A stretch of DNA of 64,000 bases from Polytrichum commune (GCA_950295325.1 OX485805.1:9982501-10046500), one strand, 5' to 3'. Shown: positions 46,571 through 58,563, counted from the first letter of the stretch. Notes: generated by a model from the letters alone, not told the origin. Numbers and translations are program-made.

Positions 46571-46640
46571 TACACATTGTACTTGGTCTTGTTTATGTCC
46601 CTCGCCTAATTCTAATGTCTATATAACTTGGATTGTGTAG

Positions 46641-48125
46641 ATGTCGGGGCTGAGTATATACTCCTACATAGAGGATGGCGATCTGCCATTTTACAGGACG
46701 CAGAGATCGTTGGCGAAGAAGATGGACATCCTCGATTGGATCCCGGGTAGCTACGTCGACGAGGTTGTTCAGGGGGGCGAAAACCCTCTTGATAGGGTGA
46801 GGCGGATCAACCCGGAAGAAATGGCCATGAGGGCCACAACCCAAGAACCCGAACCTCTTGTCGGGTTGCATCCGGGCAATCCGTCCCGCACAAAAGGTGG
46901 CGATGTCGAGGAGGAGGAGGAAGAAGAGGAGCACGAGGAGGCGGAGAAGGAAGGCGACGTGGAGGAAGGGGCAACGGGCTTCACGCAAGAATCCGAAGCC
47001 CCTCAACGGAAGAAGGCGATGCGGGCGGCAACCCCGCAGAGTAAGCTCGTGCCCGTCCTGACGGTGGACGATGCACGGGACATGTACTCCAGGGACGCGA
47101 CCGCCACGTTCAGGGAGAGGAGGAAGATGAAGGGGAAGAAGTTGTATGGCGACTACTCCGTGGAGGAGACCATTGCCATAAGCAGCGAGGACGACGATGA
47201 CATTGAGCTCGCCAAACGGCTAAGATCAGATCCCCCGTCCCCGACAGCGTTCGCTGGCATGGTTAGGGTGAAGCCCGAGGTCCTGACTGTGGAGGAGGCG
47301 AACGAGAAGATGAGGAGGGACGAGGAGCAGCGAGTCCGCCTGCAGAAGGCTGCCGCGGAAGAACCCTCAATGCGGAACGAGGTAGCAGAGCTAAGGGCTC
47401 TCCTGTTGGAGCAGGAACGACAGAGGGCGATGGCCCAACCTCCGTCCCACGCCGAATTGATATCACAAGTGATACAAGGAATGTGGGCGCAAGGTTTGGT
47501 GGTGGCTCCCTCCAGCTCCTTCCCGCACTTGCCCCCCGGCTTCCCTCCGCAGAGCATCCCTCAGCAGCCTGTGCCGCAATCGTCTTTCAGCTTCCAGCAC
47601 TTGATTCGGCCCCACCAAGTTCCGTACGCGCCGGTCCAGCAAGTGGATGACCCCAACATCTGGCGCGTCTCTGGAGCCTCCTCCCCTTTGGGCCCTCCAC
47701 CACTTCGGCCCCCGATAGTCATGGCGCCCCCTCACCAATCGGACGACCCCAGGATGTTTGGGTCGACCGACCCAAACCCACCATCCACTGGAGTGTCCGA
47801 AGGGCCCTCTCCAGATGCAGGACAGTTTGGGTCGCCCGACCCAAACCCCGTTGCAGCGCAGTCCTCCCTTGACCAACATGGGTGTCAACTAGACACGGCC
47901 ATGCTAGATGTTGAAGGCTTGCAAGGGCCTGGTGATACCTCTACTCCTAACCAAATCGATGAACCCATGCATGATGCAAATGCGGAGATTGGTTTAGGAC
48001 AAGGGCCTGATGCCGATCGTTTGCAGGAGAAGGTTCCTGACGTCGTCGGAGAAGGCGGTGGCGAGAGAGGCGGGGCAGCGGGGACGGTGGAGGCTTCCAC
48101 ATCGTCGAGACATGACCAGGGCGAG
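46641..48125 (+). CDS. Exon 2: end of methyltransferase-like region, acidic and proline-rich linker
   Basis: Starts after acceptor GATTGTGTAG in phase with exon 1 (SGLSIYSYIEDGDLPFY continues the nucleotide-binding fold). Then follows an acidic stretch (EEEEEEEEHEEAEKEG), a coiled-coil-like charged region (EEANEKMRRDEEQRVRLQ) and a proline/serine/glutamine-rich tail of about 200 residues. The exon can end at GGCGAG/GTAATA (48126), in phase with exon 3; without splicing it stops at 48135-48137. Two copies of the palindrome lie in the coding tail. Confidence 0.7.
47756..47846. repeat. Two coding copies of the second palindrome
   Basis: Copies at 47756-47777 (centre AC) and 47825-47846 (centre CC) are read as FGSTDPNP and FGSPDPNP in exon 2. 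The two-base centre is the only difference inside the 22 bases. Confidence 0.93.
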
Positions 48126-48147
48126 GTAATACACTGAGCCCTCCCCA

Positions 48148-48169
48148 GTTTGGGTCGACCGACCCAAAC
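48148..48169. repeat. Ninth copy of the second palindrome, in intron 2
   Basis: Arms GTTTGGGTCG/CGACCCAAAC with centre AC, 22 bases after the proposed exon 2 donor. Confidence 0.93.
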
Positions 48170-48617
48170 TTGCTGGGTCATTGTCTTGTTGGCGTGGTCG
48201 TGTCCCCCTTGCTAGGAGGAAATGCACACCCCCTGCCCCCCATGCTCTACACTTGCTCCCCCTCCCCCCAACGTGCCCCCCCGCGATCCCCTTCGTCTCA
48301 CCTGCACTCGACTATGCTCGACCTTGGCGGCGCGCAACCAATTTTATAGATGTAGAATTAGGATAGTGTGAATGCCCTCGTTCACCGCGGTCCCCCCCCC
48401 CCCAATCAAATTGTACATAGAGATTTGTAAAAATAAAATTATTATTTTTGGCGCCCATATGTTTGCATCCGTGTCCCAATGTATGTTGTTCCCCTTGTAT
48501 GTTTTTGTTGCCACCAATGGTCCAATTCTTCTTGTGTTTGCACAAAATTTCCGTTCTGCTTGAGATGGACATAGCATAACATAGTCCTCGTCCGCCTTCT
48601 CTCGCTCGTCGCCGCAG

Positions 48618-49430
48618 GGTTCGGAGCATAGCGTCGCAGCTCCCCACCGATCCTCTCCGAGGAGTGTGGAGGACAGCGCGGTGGTCCCCCCGATTTTGCC
48701 CTCGCCACCTTCGCCTCCCAAGACCCGGTTCCTGGTGCTAGACCTCAACGGGGTCCTTGTCCAGTGCGTGCATTGTCCGAGGGTCCCCACGGTGCCTTTC
48801 TGCAAGCCCGAGGACGCCAACTACGATGGTCCCCCCGCGTACATCAAAAGCAAGCTAGTGTACCTCCGCCCGTGGCTTCGGCGCTTCCTGCAGGTCGCCC
48901 TATCCAAATGGTGGGTGATCGTGTGGAGCTCCATGAAGTCCGAGAACACCCAGGCCGTCGTGGAGCTCATCTTCAAGGGACTCCAACCCCCGTGCTTGGT
49001 CCTAGGACAGGACTCTTGTAGAACGTTATACACCCCCGAGGGCAGGGTTGTGAAAAAGCCCAACAACCCCGCCGTAAACCAATTTCTTAAGGTCTTGAAG
49101 CCAGTCGTATGGGACCAGCGTCCGACCATGGTCGGCTGTCCCTACGACGTTCGCCCCACCCGTGACAACACGTTGATGGTGGACGACAGCGCTTCCAAAA
49201 ACATTTTGAACCCGACCTCGAACTTCATAGTTTGCCCCACGTGGACGGTCGAGAAAGTCCGAGACCGCTTTTTGTTAGACCTACTTAAGTACATTCAAAC
49301 GCTCGTGGGGAGCGGACTACCCGTGCCCCGGTTCCTTAGTTGTAATCCGATAGGCGAAAGATACATGGATCCGAAGGACTATATGTACAGAGAGTTGTAC
49401 GCTCACGCGAAATATAATAAACTCATTTGA
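48618..49430 (+). CDS. Exon 3: FCP1-like (HAD) phosphatase domain
   Basis: Acceptor CGTCGCCGCAG; phase-0 continuation of exon 2. It encodes an FCP1/NIF-type HAD domain: motif I LVLDLNGVLV, motif II VIVWSSM, a lysine region VVKKPNNPAV, and motif III TLMVDDSASKN. Enzymes of this family remove phosphate from RNA polymerase II tails and other proteins. Motif I has N where DxDx(T/V) has the second aspartate. I recall plant relatives with the same DLNG form, so this may be a subfamily trait and not damage. Ends with TGA at 49428-49430; length about 270 residues including linker. Confidence 0.75.
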   Translation, partial: GSEHSVAAPHRSSPRSVEDSAVVPPILPSPPSPPKTRFLVLDLNGVLVQCVHCPRVPTVPFCKPEDANYDGPPAYIKSKLVYLRPWLRRFLQVALSKWWVIVWSSMKSENTQAVVELIFKGLQPPCLVLGQDSCRTLYTPEGRVVKKPNNPAVNQFLKVLKPVVWDQRPTMVGCPYDVRPTRDNTLMVDDSASKNILNPTSNFIVCPTWTVEKVRDRFLLDLLKYIQTLVGSGLPVPRFLSCNPIGERYMDPKDYMYRELYAHAKYNKLI

Positions 49431-49549
49431 GATACTACATGGTGTGCCATTGTGTGTGATATATTATGCCTCAATTGTATATCGATTTTCACATGCTCCC
49501 CCCTCCCCCCCTCCCCTTGGGTTTTGTTTTGTTTCCTTTTTTGCGCCAG

Positions 49550-49903
49550 CGTTTGGAGCCCTCGATTGAGATCGTCAGCGAATCAAACTTGGGGAGCTTC
49601 TTCTACAAGACCGTCTACGATGCCGCGTCCACCATCGACTACTCCAAGGAGCCTATCGACGCCGGCGTCGTCGATAGCCCCCCACCCAAGCAAATCTTCC
49701 GGCCATCTCCGTCCCCGTCGCCGCTCAAGGGCATAAATCGCAAATGCGTCCGGACGTCCCCGTCTCGGCCCGGCGGCAGTAGTACACCTCAACGGCGGCT
49801 GCGGATGGACGCTCGGCCTACGAAGAGTGGCACCCTTCCTATTCCTTTGCGGGACGCATTGCCCCTCCTCGCCGACTCCGACGGGAACGCCCCCGGTGAC
49901 AAG
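49550..49903 (+). CDS. Possible exon 4, proline/arginine-rich
   Basis: Begins after an excellent acceptor (long T tract, TTGCGCCAG) with RLEPSIEIVSES, then LGSFFYKTVYDAAST, and ends at GACAAG/GTGAAC. It has similar GC-rich codon use to exons 1-3. No in-phase donor joins it to exon 3, whose frame ends in a stop, so it may be a separate transcript or follow a lesion. Confidence 0.5.
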
Positions 49904-50032
49904 GTGAACCCCCCCCCCCAAACATGGTTAACCGCGCATTACAATCATCCGGCACTTAAAAAATGAACGTGTGACACGTTTGGGTCTTCCTCCCTAAACT
50001 AACACGTGTGTTCTTGCATTGACGCGTTGCAG

Positions 50033-50329
50033 GTTGCTCCCACCCGTAAACCTATGCGGGCTAGTGCGTCCGTCGAGTTGGAGCGTTTCTACTCCATGAC
50101 CAGAAATGCAAGACAGTCCACTTCATCGTATTCGAATTCTTCGTCGTATAATTCGGGTGGCCGACGGAATCCAAAATGTGTTTTTGATGGCGGTCACCCC
50201 AAGAATGGCTATAGTCGCGGGGCGGAGATTTTCAGGAATGTTGAAGCAATGCGAGAAAAAGAAGCCGCAGCAAAAGAAAAAGAGGCAAAAGAAAAAGAGG
50301 CAAAAGAAAAAAAAAGCAAAAGAAAATGA
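50033..50329 (+). CDS. Possible exon 5, lysine/glutamate-rich C-terminus
   Basis: Acceptor GACGCGTTGCAG; phase matches exon 4 (K, then VAPTRKPMR). Contains a serine/tyrosine-rich stretch (STSSYSNSSSYNSGG) and an AKEKEAKEKEAKEKK tail, probably helical, before the stop. Fits the end of the same transcription unit. Confidence 0.5.
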   Translation, partial: VAPTRKPMRASASVELERFYSMTRNARQSTSSYSNSSSYNSGGRRNPKCVFDGGHPKNGYSRGAEIFRNVEAMREKEAAAKEKEAKEKEAKEKKSKRK

Positions 50330-50479
50330 AGCAAAAGAAAAAGAGGTAGTCTCCGAGGCTAGATAGGCCATAGTAGGCGTAGGGTTGTGGGCCATAGGCA
50401 AGAACATTTTGGGTCGCACTATCCAATGGATGTGTGGTGTTAGCATGCTATGCATTTTACATGCCACACTTTGTATGTT

Positions 50480-50770
50480 TTTTTTGCAATAATATAAGTG
50501 TCACATGATTTCCCCTTCCATATGGTCTAAGGTTTGGATTGCCCTACCTAAACCATCACAAATATGAGTTTGGAATATTTTGTATGTTATATTATATTGG
50601 TTCACATATTTCCCCTTCAATATGATCTATGGTTTGGATTGCCCTACCTAAACCATATTCATACAAGTTTTTGTGCGATAATATGAATGTTTTAAGATTT
50701 CCCCTTCAACTTGGCCTAAGGTTTGGATTGCCCACCCTAAACAATCCCAAATATGAGTTATTAATGGGGA
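50480..50770. repeat. Three ~105-bp tandem units downstream of the gene
   Basis: Units share TTCCCCTTCAATATGG-like sequence followed by GGTTTGGATTGCCC and CCTAAACCAT. The centre is an imperfect hairpin (GGTTTGG/CTAAACC). Unknown role; it may be the edge of the mobile unit carrying the gene. Confidence 0.7.
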
Positions 50771-50903
50771 TCTTGTTCTAAACACCCGCTTCAAAGTGTT
50801 CGCATCTTACAACTTTCTCCAATATGTGTTCCATTTATCCTTGTTCTTATTTTTGTGAATGTCTCAAAATGCCCAAAAAGTCTCAATTTAACGAATATAG
50901 TGT

Positions 50904-51416
50904 TCAATGGCGGATTGTTGATTTAAGATGGATGGCCATTGCATATGGGAGCATGAAGCTCGATGGTTATCAAAGAAGACAACCAACTCATGCCAAACTA
51001 CTTCTTTGCCGTAGTGCATTACTTGAAGATGTGGCGACACTATTTGGGGTCGCACAAAGCAAAGGTCTATATGGACAATGGGTCCTAAAAGAATTTTGAC
51101 ATTCAAGCGCAAGTGAGCGCCAAGTCATTGCGGTGGCATGATAGTTTGGCGCTTATGAACGTGGATTTGATCCACAAACCGGACCGCGGAAATGTGGTGC
51201 TGGATGCGCGAAGTAGACCGGAAGAGTTCCAAGCAATGAGAACCATCCAAACCTTGTGGCTAATGTGTGCCGGCGAAGGAAACTTGTGATGCAAGATACG
51301 GGAGGGGTAAATTAACTACCCCAAAGCACAAAAACTTTTAGGTGAGCTTCGCAAGAGCAAGGTGCTCAAAGAGGTTAAGTTGGTGGACGGATTGTTCAAG
51401 TGCAAGCAAAGTTGGG
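50904..51416 (+). mobile_element. Forward gypsy pol fragment (RNase H to start of integrase)
   Basis: Matches about 41655-42150 of the forward copy, starting CAATGGCGGATTG and ending AGCAAAGTTGGG. There the reverse element's LTR begins. It is an older copy interrupted by the reverse insertion. Confidence 0.85.
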
Positions 51417-52390
51417 TGTCGCAACCCTTGCTAGCCCCCCTTGACCATCTTGCAAATTTTCAATTCTAGCAAAGGTTACGAGTGGCTAACCCTTCGCATA
51501 CCGCCATGCTAATGGTTAGCTCCTCTAACCACGGACCAATAGTTCATAGGAGGGAACCAACCCTCCTACTTTGCTTTCGGGACTCACCCCTTAATCGGTA
51601 ACCCATTTCCCCAATGTGGACTTCCATCCATGGAAGTCCAATCCTATGTTGATCATCGCGTTGCCGGAGCAACACTACAACAACCCGAACCATACTAGGC
51701 AACTATGGCCTCACAATAGGCCAAAGCCCATGGAGGCCTTGCCGTTCGGCCTCGGGTGGGTGAGGCCACACCACCTCACCCATATAAGCCTCTAGGACTT
51801 CACGCGGGGCCCCTACCCCACCGTCAACCAACCTCTTGTCTCTCTACCAAGAGTTGGGGCCAAGTGGACATTTTCCTTTAGCTGCTGGGCCTAGAACCCC
51901 CCAGCAGCTTCAGACCATCATAACTTCCTTGTATGATGTCTGATCATAACAACCAACCACTCCATCTTCATCTACGTTTCACGTAGATGCCGATGGACTC
52001 CTCACTTGCCCCATTTGGGCAAGTTATGAGGACGTTATGCCTGTTTGAACCTTGGCAGTCCCGGGAGTCACTCCCAGGCACTGCTGTACCAGGGCGCTGT
52101 CCCGGGACAGCGCCCCACTCAAATGGCCATAACTCCTAGCTCACACCTCCGATTGAGGTGTTCTTGAGCATTCTAGAATCACCACGCTATGAGCTACGCA
52201 TAGCTCATGGCCTTACCCTCATGCTTCCTAGTCTCAGTGGGTGGGAGGCGTTCCCAACGCCCGGGGCCCTCACCCACACTAGGATCACTTGGGCCCTCTC
52301 ACCAGTGGCGCCACAAGTCCCGGGTGTCACTCCGGGGTCCCCCTTGTGCCCATGGTGTTTCGGGCACTCCTCATGGAGAGGTGCGCGACA
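51417..52390 (-). mobile_element. 3' LTR of reverse gypsy copy (family A)
   Basis: Plus strand begins TGTCGCAACCCTTGC and ends GGTGCGCGACA, followed by the complement of the polypurine tract (CTCACCCCCACC). 974 bp. Confidence 0.88.
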
Positions 52391-53629
52391 CTCACCCCCA
52401 CCAAACGGAGTCGATGCCCTCATCGACTATACTCGTAGTCGGCACACCAATTCTCAAGTTGCCATCCTCTATGGTGCGGCATTGTGTTTACCTTAGGGCG
52501 CGACCCCCACAATGCATCTTCAAATGTGGCATAGTCCCAAAGGTGTCGTTCCTAGGTGGTCCGTTAGCGACCTTGGATCTCTCCTCCAAGGACCTAACCT
52601 ACACTAGACCCACCTACTTTGGGACTCACTTGGGTTGCCCCTCCTTTGGGGCCTCCCCCGTTAGGCTCCACTAACGTGACACATCTAGGCGAGACCTCAA
52701 CGCTTCCACTAAGTTGTCTCGGTTGCAACTCCGAGATGGCTTTCCATTGTTAAGCCACGCCTCGATCGCACGGGGGTGATGCCAAGTCCCGCCCGACTCG
52801 GTTCCCACTTTGCTCTTTCGAGACATGGGTTCATGACTCCCATGCGCCAACTCTCGTTAGCTCGCGGGTAGCACTTTTATGAGCACGCGCCATCACCTTG
52901 TCCCCGCCCGGACAAGCCCACAACTAAGAAGTTTCTTGGTTTTATCCAAGGCCCCTCCAAGCCATGGCCCCCAATTACTCGGCTTACCCAACCTAGTTTG
53001 GCATATCTATTCCCCCTCTTCCACTAACCAAGCACAAGTACAAGACTAGGACCTGATCTCATACTTTTCTCTTTGCACCACTAAAGTTTGGACTTTATTC
53101 CCTCAAGCCAAAGAACAAGTTCATATTGTGGAGTAATTAACCTCGAAGCTAAGTGTGCAACTAGCGTCTCTCCCCCACTAAAGGAGATTGATGTCCTCAT
53201 CAATGCCTACGCTTCATTTTATTGGAATCCTTAGCCTTAGTTTCTTCAAAGTGCTTCACCAATTCATTGGTGTTCACCATGTCTCTTGCCGCCACCCAAG
53301 CGGTTTCTTTCTCATGGTATCCTCACCATTTCACCAACTACTCCTTTGTACATTTTCTTTCATTTTCACTTGGGCTTCCTACACTTGAGGATGCCCTTCT
53401 ACCTCATGTTCCAAATGACCTCCATAAGGTCGGGACGTGGCCTAATCACTTGCTTGTGTTCGTGCCACAAGGTGTCGTCCTAAAATGACTTTCGTAATGA
53501 GACATGAAATGTCGGATGCACTTTGATCTCTGGCGGTAATTCCAACTTATACATGTCCTTGAACACTTGTTCCACAATGGAAAACAAAGCTCCAATTTTG
53601 GACATGAACTTTGGAATGAGGCCTTTCGG

Positions 53630-54157
53630 CTAAGTGACGTTGTTCACATTCAACAACACCTTTTGGCCCACCTCATTCTCCACTTCGCGTCTTCCGGCAT
53701 TGACTTGCACTCCGTAGCACCTTCGGGCTTTCTCCACCAACAACTTGGTCATCTCCAAGACTTGTTCACCATCCTTGGCCAAATCCTCACCATCTTGGTT
53801 GAACTCTAGTGTTGAATGTGCCCCCTCGAGAGCTAGGTTAATAGGTTGGAGCGCATCCACTCCATAAGCCACCACCAAAGACCACCCCTTGGTAGCCAAG
53901 TGCGTGGCTACATTGCAATTACACTCCGCTCGACCCACATAGTCCGCCAAATCTCCTTGGTCCGCCCCCACCAAGTTCCTCAAGTATTGCTTCAAGACTC
54001 CATTCACATCCTCCGCTTTCCCATCCACTTGGGAATGCAAGGTCGTGTTAAACCTTAGTTTCATTCCGACCTCCTTAGAGAAATGCATTGAAAATGCACT
54101 TGTGAACTTTGGATCTTGATCCCACACAATCACTCTTGGCAACCCGTGGTGCCTCAA
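53630..54157 (-). pseudogene. Gypsy integrase core, reverse copy
   Basis: 175-codon frame with WDQDPKFTSAF and a long C-terminal part; near-identical to the forward copy. The upstream zinc-binding part is in separate frames at 54176-54599. Confidence 0.78.
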
Positions 54158-57100
54158 CCATCCTTTGAGAAAAGGCTATGCGGTCTCCAACGCGGTGGCG
54201 GTTCCCACAATCGGCACCATGTGTGCCAACTTGGCAAACCGCTCAACCATCAACAAGATGGCATCATACCCATGTGACTCCGGCAAACTTGTGATCAAGT
54301 CCATGCACATACTATGCCATGGCGCCGACGGGATAGGCAACGGTTGCAAGAAACCGCCTTGCTTTTGGTAAGAGGCTCGGTTCACTTGGCACTTTGATTC
54401 AAGCCTTCACAAAGTGGGCTATATCTTCCTTTATGCACTGCCAACGGTACCTCTTTGACACCATTTTATGGTGGTTGTTTCTTTCTCTTTTATGGCCGGC
54501 AATAGGACTATCATATTCCTCTTTCAAAACCGATAGCCTCAACTTGCCTTGTGGCACATACACCCAACTTTGCTTGCACTTGAACAATCCGTCCACCAAC
54601 TAAACCTCTTTGAGCACCTTGCTCTTGCGAAGCTCACCTAAAAGCTTTTGTGCTTTGGGGTAGTTAATTTACCCCTCCCGTATCTTGCATCACAAGTTTC
54701 CTTCGCCGGCACACATCAACCACAAGGTTTGGATGGTTCTCATTGCTTGGAACTCTTCCGGTCTACTTCGCGCATCCGGCACCACATTTCCACGGTCCGG
54801 TTTGTGGATCAAATCCACCTTCATAAGCGCCAAACTATCATGCCACCGCAATGACTTGGCGCTCACTTGTGCTTGTATACGTTAAAATACTTTTAGGACA
54901 CATTGTCCATGTAGACCTTTGTTTTGTACGACCCCAAATAGTGTCGCCACATCTTCAAGCAATGCACTACGGCAAAGAAATTATTTGTCATGAGTTGGTT
55001 GTCTTCTTTGACAACCATCGAGCTTCATGCTCGCATATGCAATGGCCATCTATCTTACATCAACAATCCGCCATTGGCAACGTCATTCACCCCCGTATGC
55101 ACCTCAAAAGGTTTGTCAAGCTCCGCGAACTTGAGCACGGGCGTCTAAGAACACTTGCTCTCAAGCTCCCCAAAGACTTGGTGGCAAGGCTCATCCCACT
55201 CTTGGGATAGCCATTTCTTCCACAAGTCGGATAAGGTCGGATAACCATCAAGCTTAACGCTCTCATATGGAATGGCCATCCAACTTACGTTAACCATCCG
55301 CCAATGGCAAAGTCACTCGCTCCCCCCGTATGCACCTCAAGAGGTTTGTCAAGCTCTGCCAACTTGAACACGGGTGGCAAAGACAACTTTGTATTAAGCT
55401 CCCCAAAGACTTTGGGACAAGGCTCATCCCACTCTTGAGATAGCCATTTCTTTCACAAGTCGCACAAGGTTTGACAACCTTTAAGCTTAATGCTCCTATA
55501 TGCAATGGGCATCCATCTTGGATCAACATCCGCCAATGGTAAAGTTACTCGCCCCCGTATGCACCTCAAAAGGTTTGTCAAATTTCGCAAACTTGAGCAC
55601 GGGCGGCGAAGAGAACTTGGTCTTAAGCTTCTTAAAGACTTGGTGGCAAGGCTCATCCCACTTTTGGGATAGTCATTTCTTGCATAAGTTGGACAAGGTC
55701 GGACAACCATTGAGCTTCATGCTCTTATATGCAATGGCCATCCATTTTGCCTCAACATCCGCCAATGCTAAAGTCACTCGCCCCCGTATGCACCTCAAAA
55801 GGTTTGTCAAAGTCCGCGAACTTAAGCACGGGCGGCGAAGAGAACTTGTTTTTTAGCCCCCCAAAGGCTTGGTGACAAGGCTCATCCCACCCTTGGGATA
55901 GCCATTTTCCTCAATAAGTTGAATAAGGTCCTAGCAACCTTAGAAAACTCTCGAATGAAGTTGTGGTACTAATTGGCTAGGCCAACAAATGACCTAAGCC
56001 CTTTTTGAATCAAGGGCCAATTCTCCTTTTGGATTGCCTTGACATTCTTCATGTTCGTCCACCAACTTCCTTTGTCACCACATACCTCAAGAACTCAATC
56101 TCTCGTTGAACAAAGTTATTTTTCACTCCTTGGCGGTAATTTTTTAGGCAACACATTGGTGAATACATCCTTGTGTCTCACCAACATCACACCAATGTTG
56201 TTTGGGGGAGGCCCATCTTTCCTAGCCTCCCCATACGTTCCTTGGAGTTGCTCCAATTGAACCACGACCATTATGCTTTCTATTTTTCATTTGGTCCATT
56301 AAGACCAAATTCAACTTAGATCCTCCTACCATAGGAGTCCTTGTCAATATGAACTTCAATTCTTTGCCATTATGACACATCATAATGCACCGCAAGCACA
56401 CCGGCTTGCACCTCACATCTATCAGGTGAGTTTCAAAGAAGGCGGCCTTCACAATGACATGCATTTCATCTATTTCACATCGTGTGAAATTTTGACAAAA
56501 ATCCAATGTCCCACATTGAAAGGTTACATGCATCGCGGCCTCCTTTGTCTCATGCGGTTTGCCCTTTCCAAACCGCACCTTGGTGGGCTTGCCCGCTCTA
56601 CCAATCGGCAAGCCCCAACTCCCTTATGAGTTTTGGGCTCAAGAAGGCATGGCTTGCCTCTTTGTCAACCCATTAGACGTTTGTCCCATTCATTTGAGCC
56701 TCAAGATATAAAATAGTTGGCCTTGGCTTAAGGCTACTAGCCTTGGCCACAAAGCCATCGTCTAACATTTGGTCCTCGGCAACACCATGAGTTTGGCTTG
56801 GTCCGCAAGGCCAACTTTTAACACTCCGTCCGTGGCACAAATATGATCTAGCTTGGTACCACCAAACCACCTTCTCACATTTCGTCCACGGCACGAGCTA
56901 GCATGATTTGCCTTGGTATAATGGGCCAAACTACTTGCGCTCATTTCCTTGGGGCCTCTTTCGGCTAAACCCACTTTGTGGTGATGTGTCGTCCAACTTC
57001 TTCTTAGGAACATCGGCTTCAATGCTCTTCAAATCTTTATGATTCACACTACGTCCTCAAGATGCTTTGGGGTCTTGAACATGGTTTTCACCACCCGCTT

Positions 57101-57171
57101 TTGAAACCCACCTAAAACGATGCATTTCTTAGAAAGCTCGTCCATCCTAGATGTACCATTCATTTGGGTGT

Positions 57172-58145
57172 TGTCGCAACCCTTGCTAGCCCCCCTTGAC
57201 AATCTTGCCAATTTTCAATTCTAGCAAAGGTTACGAGCGCTAACCATTCGCATTCCGCCATGCTAATGGTTAGCTCCTCCTACCCCGGACCTTATAGTTC
57301 ATAGGAGGGAACCAACCCTCCTACTTTGCTTTCGGGACTCACCCCTTAATCGGTAACTCATTTCTTGGATGTGGACTTCCATCCATGGAAGTCCAATCCT
57401 ATGTTGATCATCGCGTTGCCGGAGCAACACTACAACAACCCGAACCATACTAGGCAACTATGGCCTCACATTGGGCCAATGCCCATGGAGGCCGTGCCGT
57501 TTGGCCTCGGGTGGGTGAGGCCACACCACCTCACCCATATAAGCCTCTAGGACTCTACGCGGGGCCCCTACCCCACCGTCAACCAACCTCTTGTCTCTCT
57601 ACCAAGAGTTGGGGCCAAGTGGACATTTTCCCTTAGCTGCTGGGCCTAGAACCCCCCAGCAGGTTCAGACCATCATAACTTCCTTGTATGATGTCTGATG
57701 CTAACACTTGACCACTCCATCTTCATCTACGCTTCATGTAGATGCCGATGGACTCCTCACTTGCCCCATTCGGGCAAGTGGTGAGGAAGTTATGCCTGTT
57801 TGAACCTTGGCAGTCCCGGGAATCACTCCCAGGCACTGCTGTACCAGGGCGCTGTCCCGGGACAGCGCTCCACTCAAATGGCCATAACTCCTAGCTCACA
57901 CCTCCGATTGAGGTGTTCTTGAGCATTCTAGAATCACCACGCCATGAGCTACGCATAGCTCATGGCCTTACCCTCATGCCTCCTAGTCTCCGTGGGTGGG
58001 AGGCGTTCCCAACGCCCGGGGCCCTCACCCACACTAGGATCACTTGGGCCCTCTCACCAACGGCGCCACAAGTCCCGGGTGTCACTCCGGGGTCCCCCTT
58101 GTGCCCATGGTGTTTCGGGCACTCCTCATGGAGAGGTGCGCAACA
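57172..58145 (-). mobile_element. Solo LTR (family A) with target duplication GGTGT
   Basis: Plus strand TGTCGCAACCC to GGTGCGCAACA. GGTGT lies at 57167-57171 and 58146-58150. Inserted in the gag region of the reverse copy. Confidence 0.9.
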
Positions 58146-58540
58146 GGTGTGAAATTCGCACATATACGCCTTAAGAGACCCCGCGTGCCTCATGTGCCCC
58201 AAGTTCATTTCAACATCACCACCTTCTAAGCATTTCGAATTGGAATTTCAATCCAACATTAATGCCCTCCAAGGTTTTGGGTGCATTCGGTATTCTAGCC
58301 CCTGAATACTTTTCGAGGTTTGCGGGAGCCTTTTCAAAGCACTCCTCCATTTTCCTCACCGAATCCACCCTCATGCCCACCATTGTCATTAGAACCAATG
58401 GTATGGTCAAATTCCATTTACACATGATCTTTGTTCCAATTTGAGCCTCACAACCTTTTGGAAACCCCGGGTCACCATCATAACCCGCTTATATGATAGC
58501 CATGCTTCCCTCAAAGTGCTAGCTCAAATATTGGAACCAT

Positions 58541-58552
58541 GCTCTGATACCA
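58541..58552 (-). other. Primer binding site of the reverse gypsy copy
   Basis: The minus strand reads TGGTATCAGAGC, the standard plant site complementary to initiator-methionine tRNA. It lies two bases from the start of the 5' LTR end at 58555. Confidence 0.88.
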
Positions 58553-58563
58553 CGTGTCGCAAC

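Larger units (their letters stand above)
52391..58554 (-). mobile_element. Internal region of reverse gypsy copy, with nested solo LTR
   Basis: Mirror image of the forward copy: chromodomain 53200-53370, integrase 53630-54599, RNase H/connection with the same four tandem units (about 55040-55920), protease-like 56222-56611 and gag-like repeats 56673-57022. It is then split by a solo LTR (57172-58145). The remainder holds the 5' gag region and the primer site at 58541-58552. It also lacks the reverse transcriptase palm. Stops are frequent. Confidence 0.87.

Noticed and set aside
46353-46640. Frames encoding GRSTQTRLCV-type repeats
   Set aside because: Translation of the palindromic array within an intron, present in several frames on both strands.
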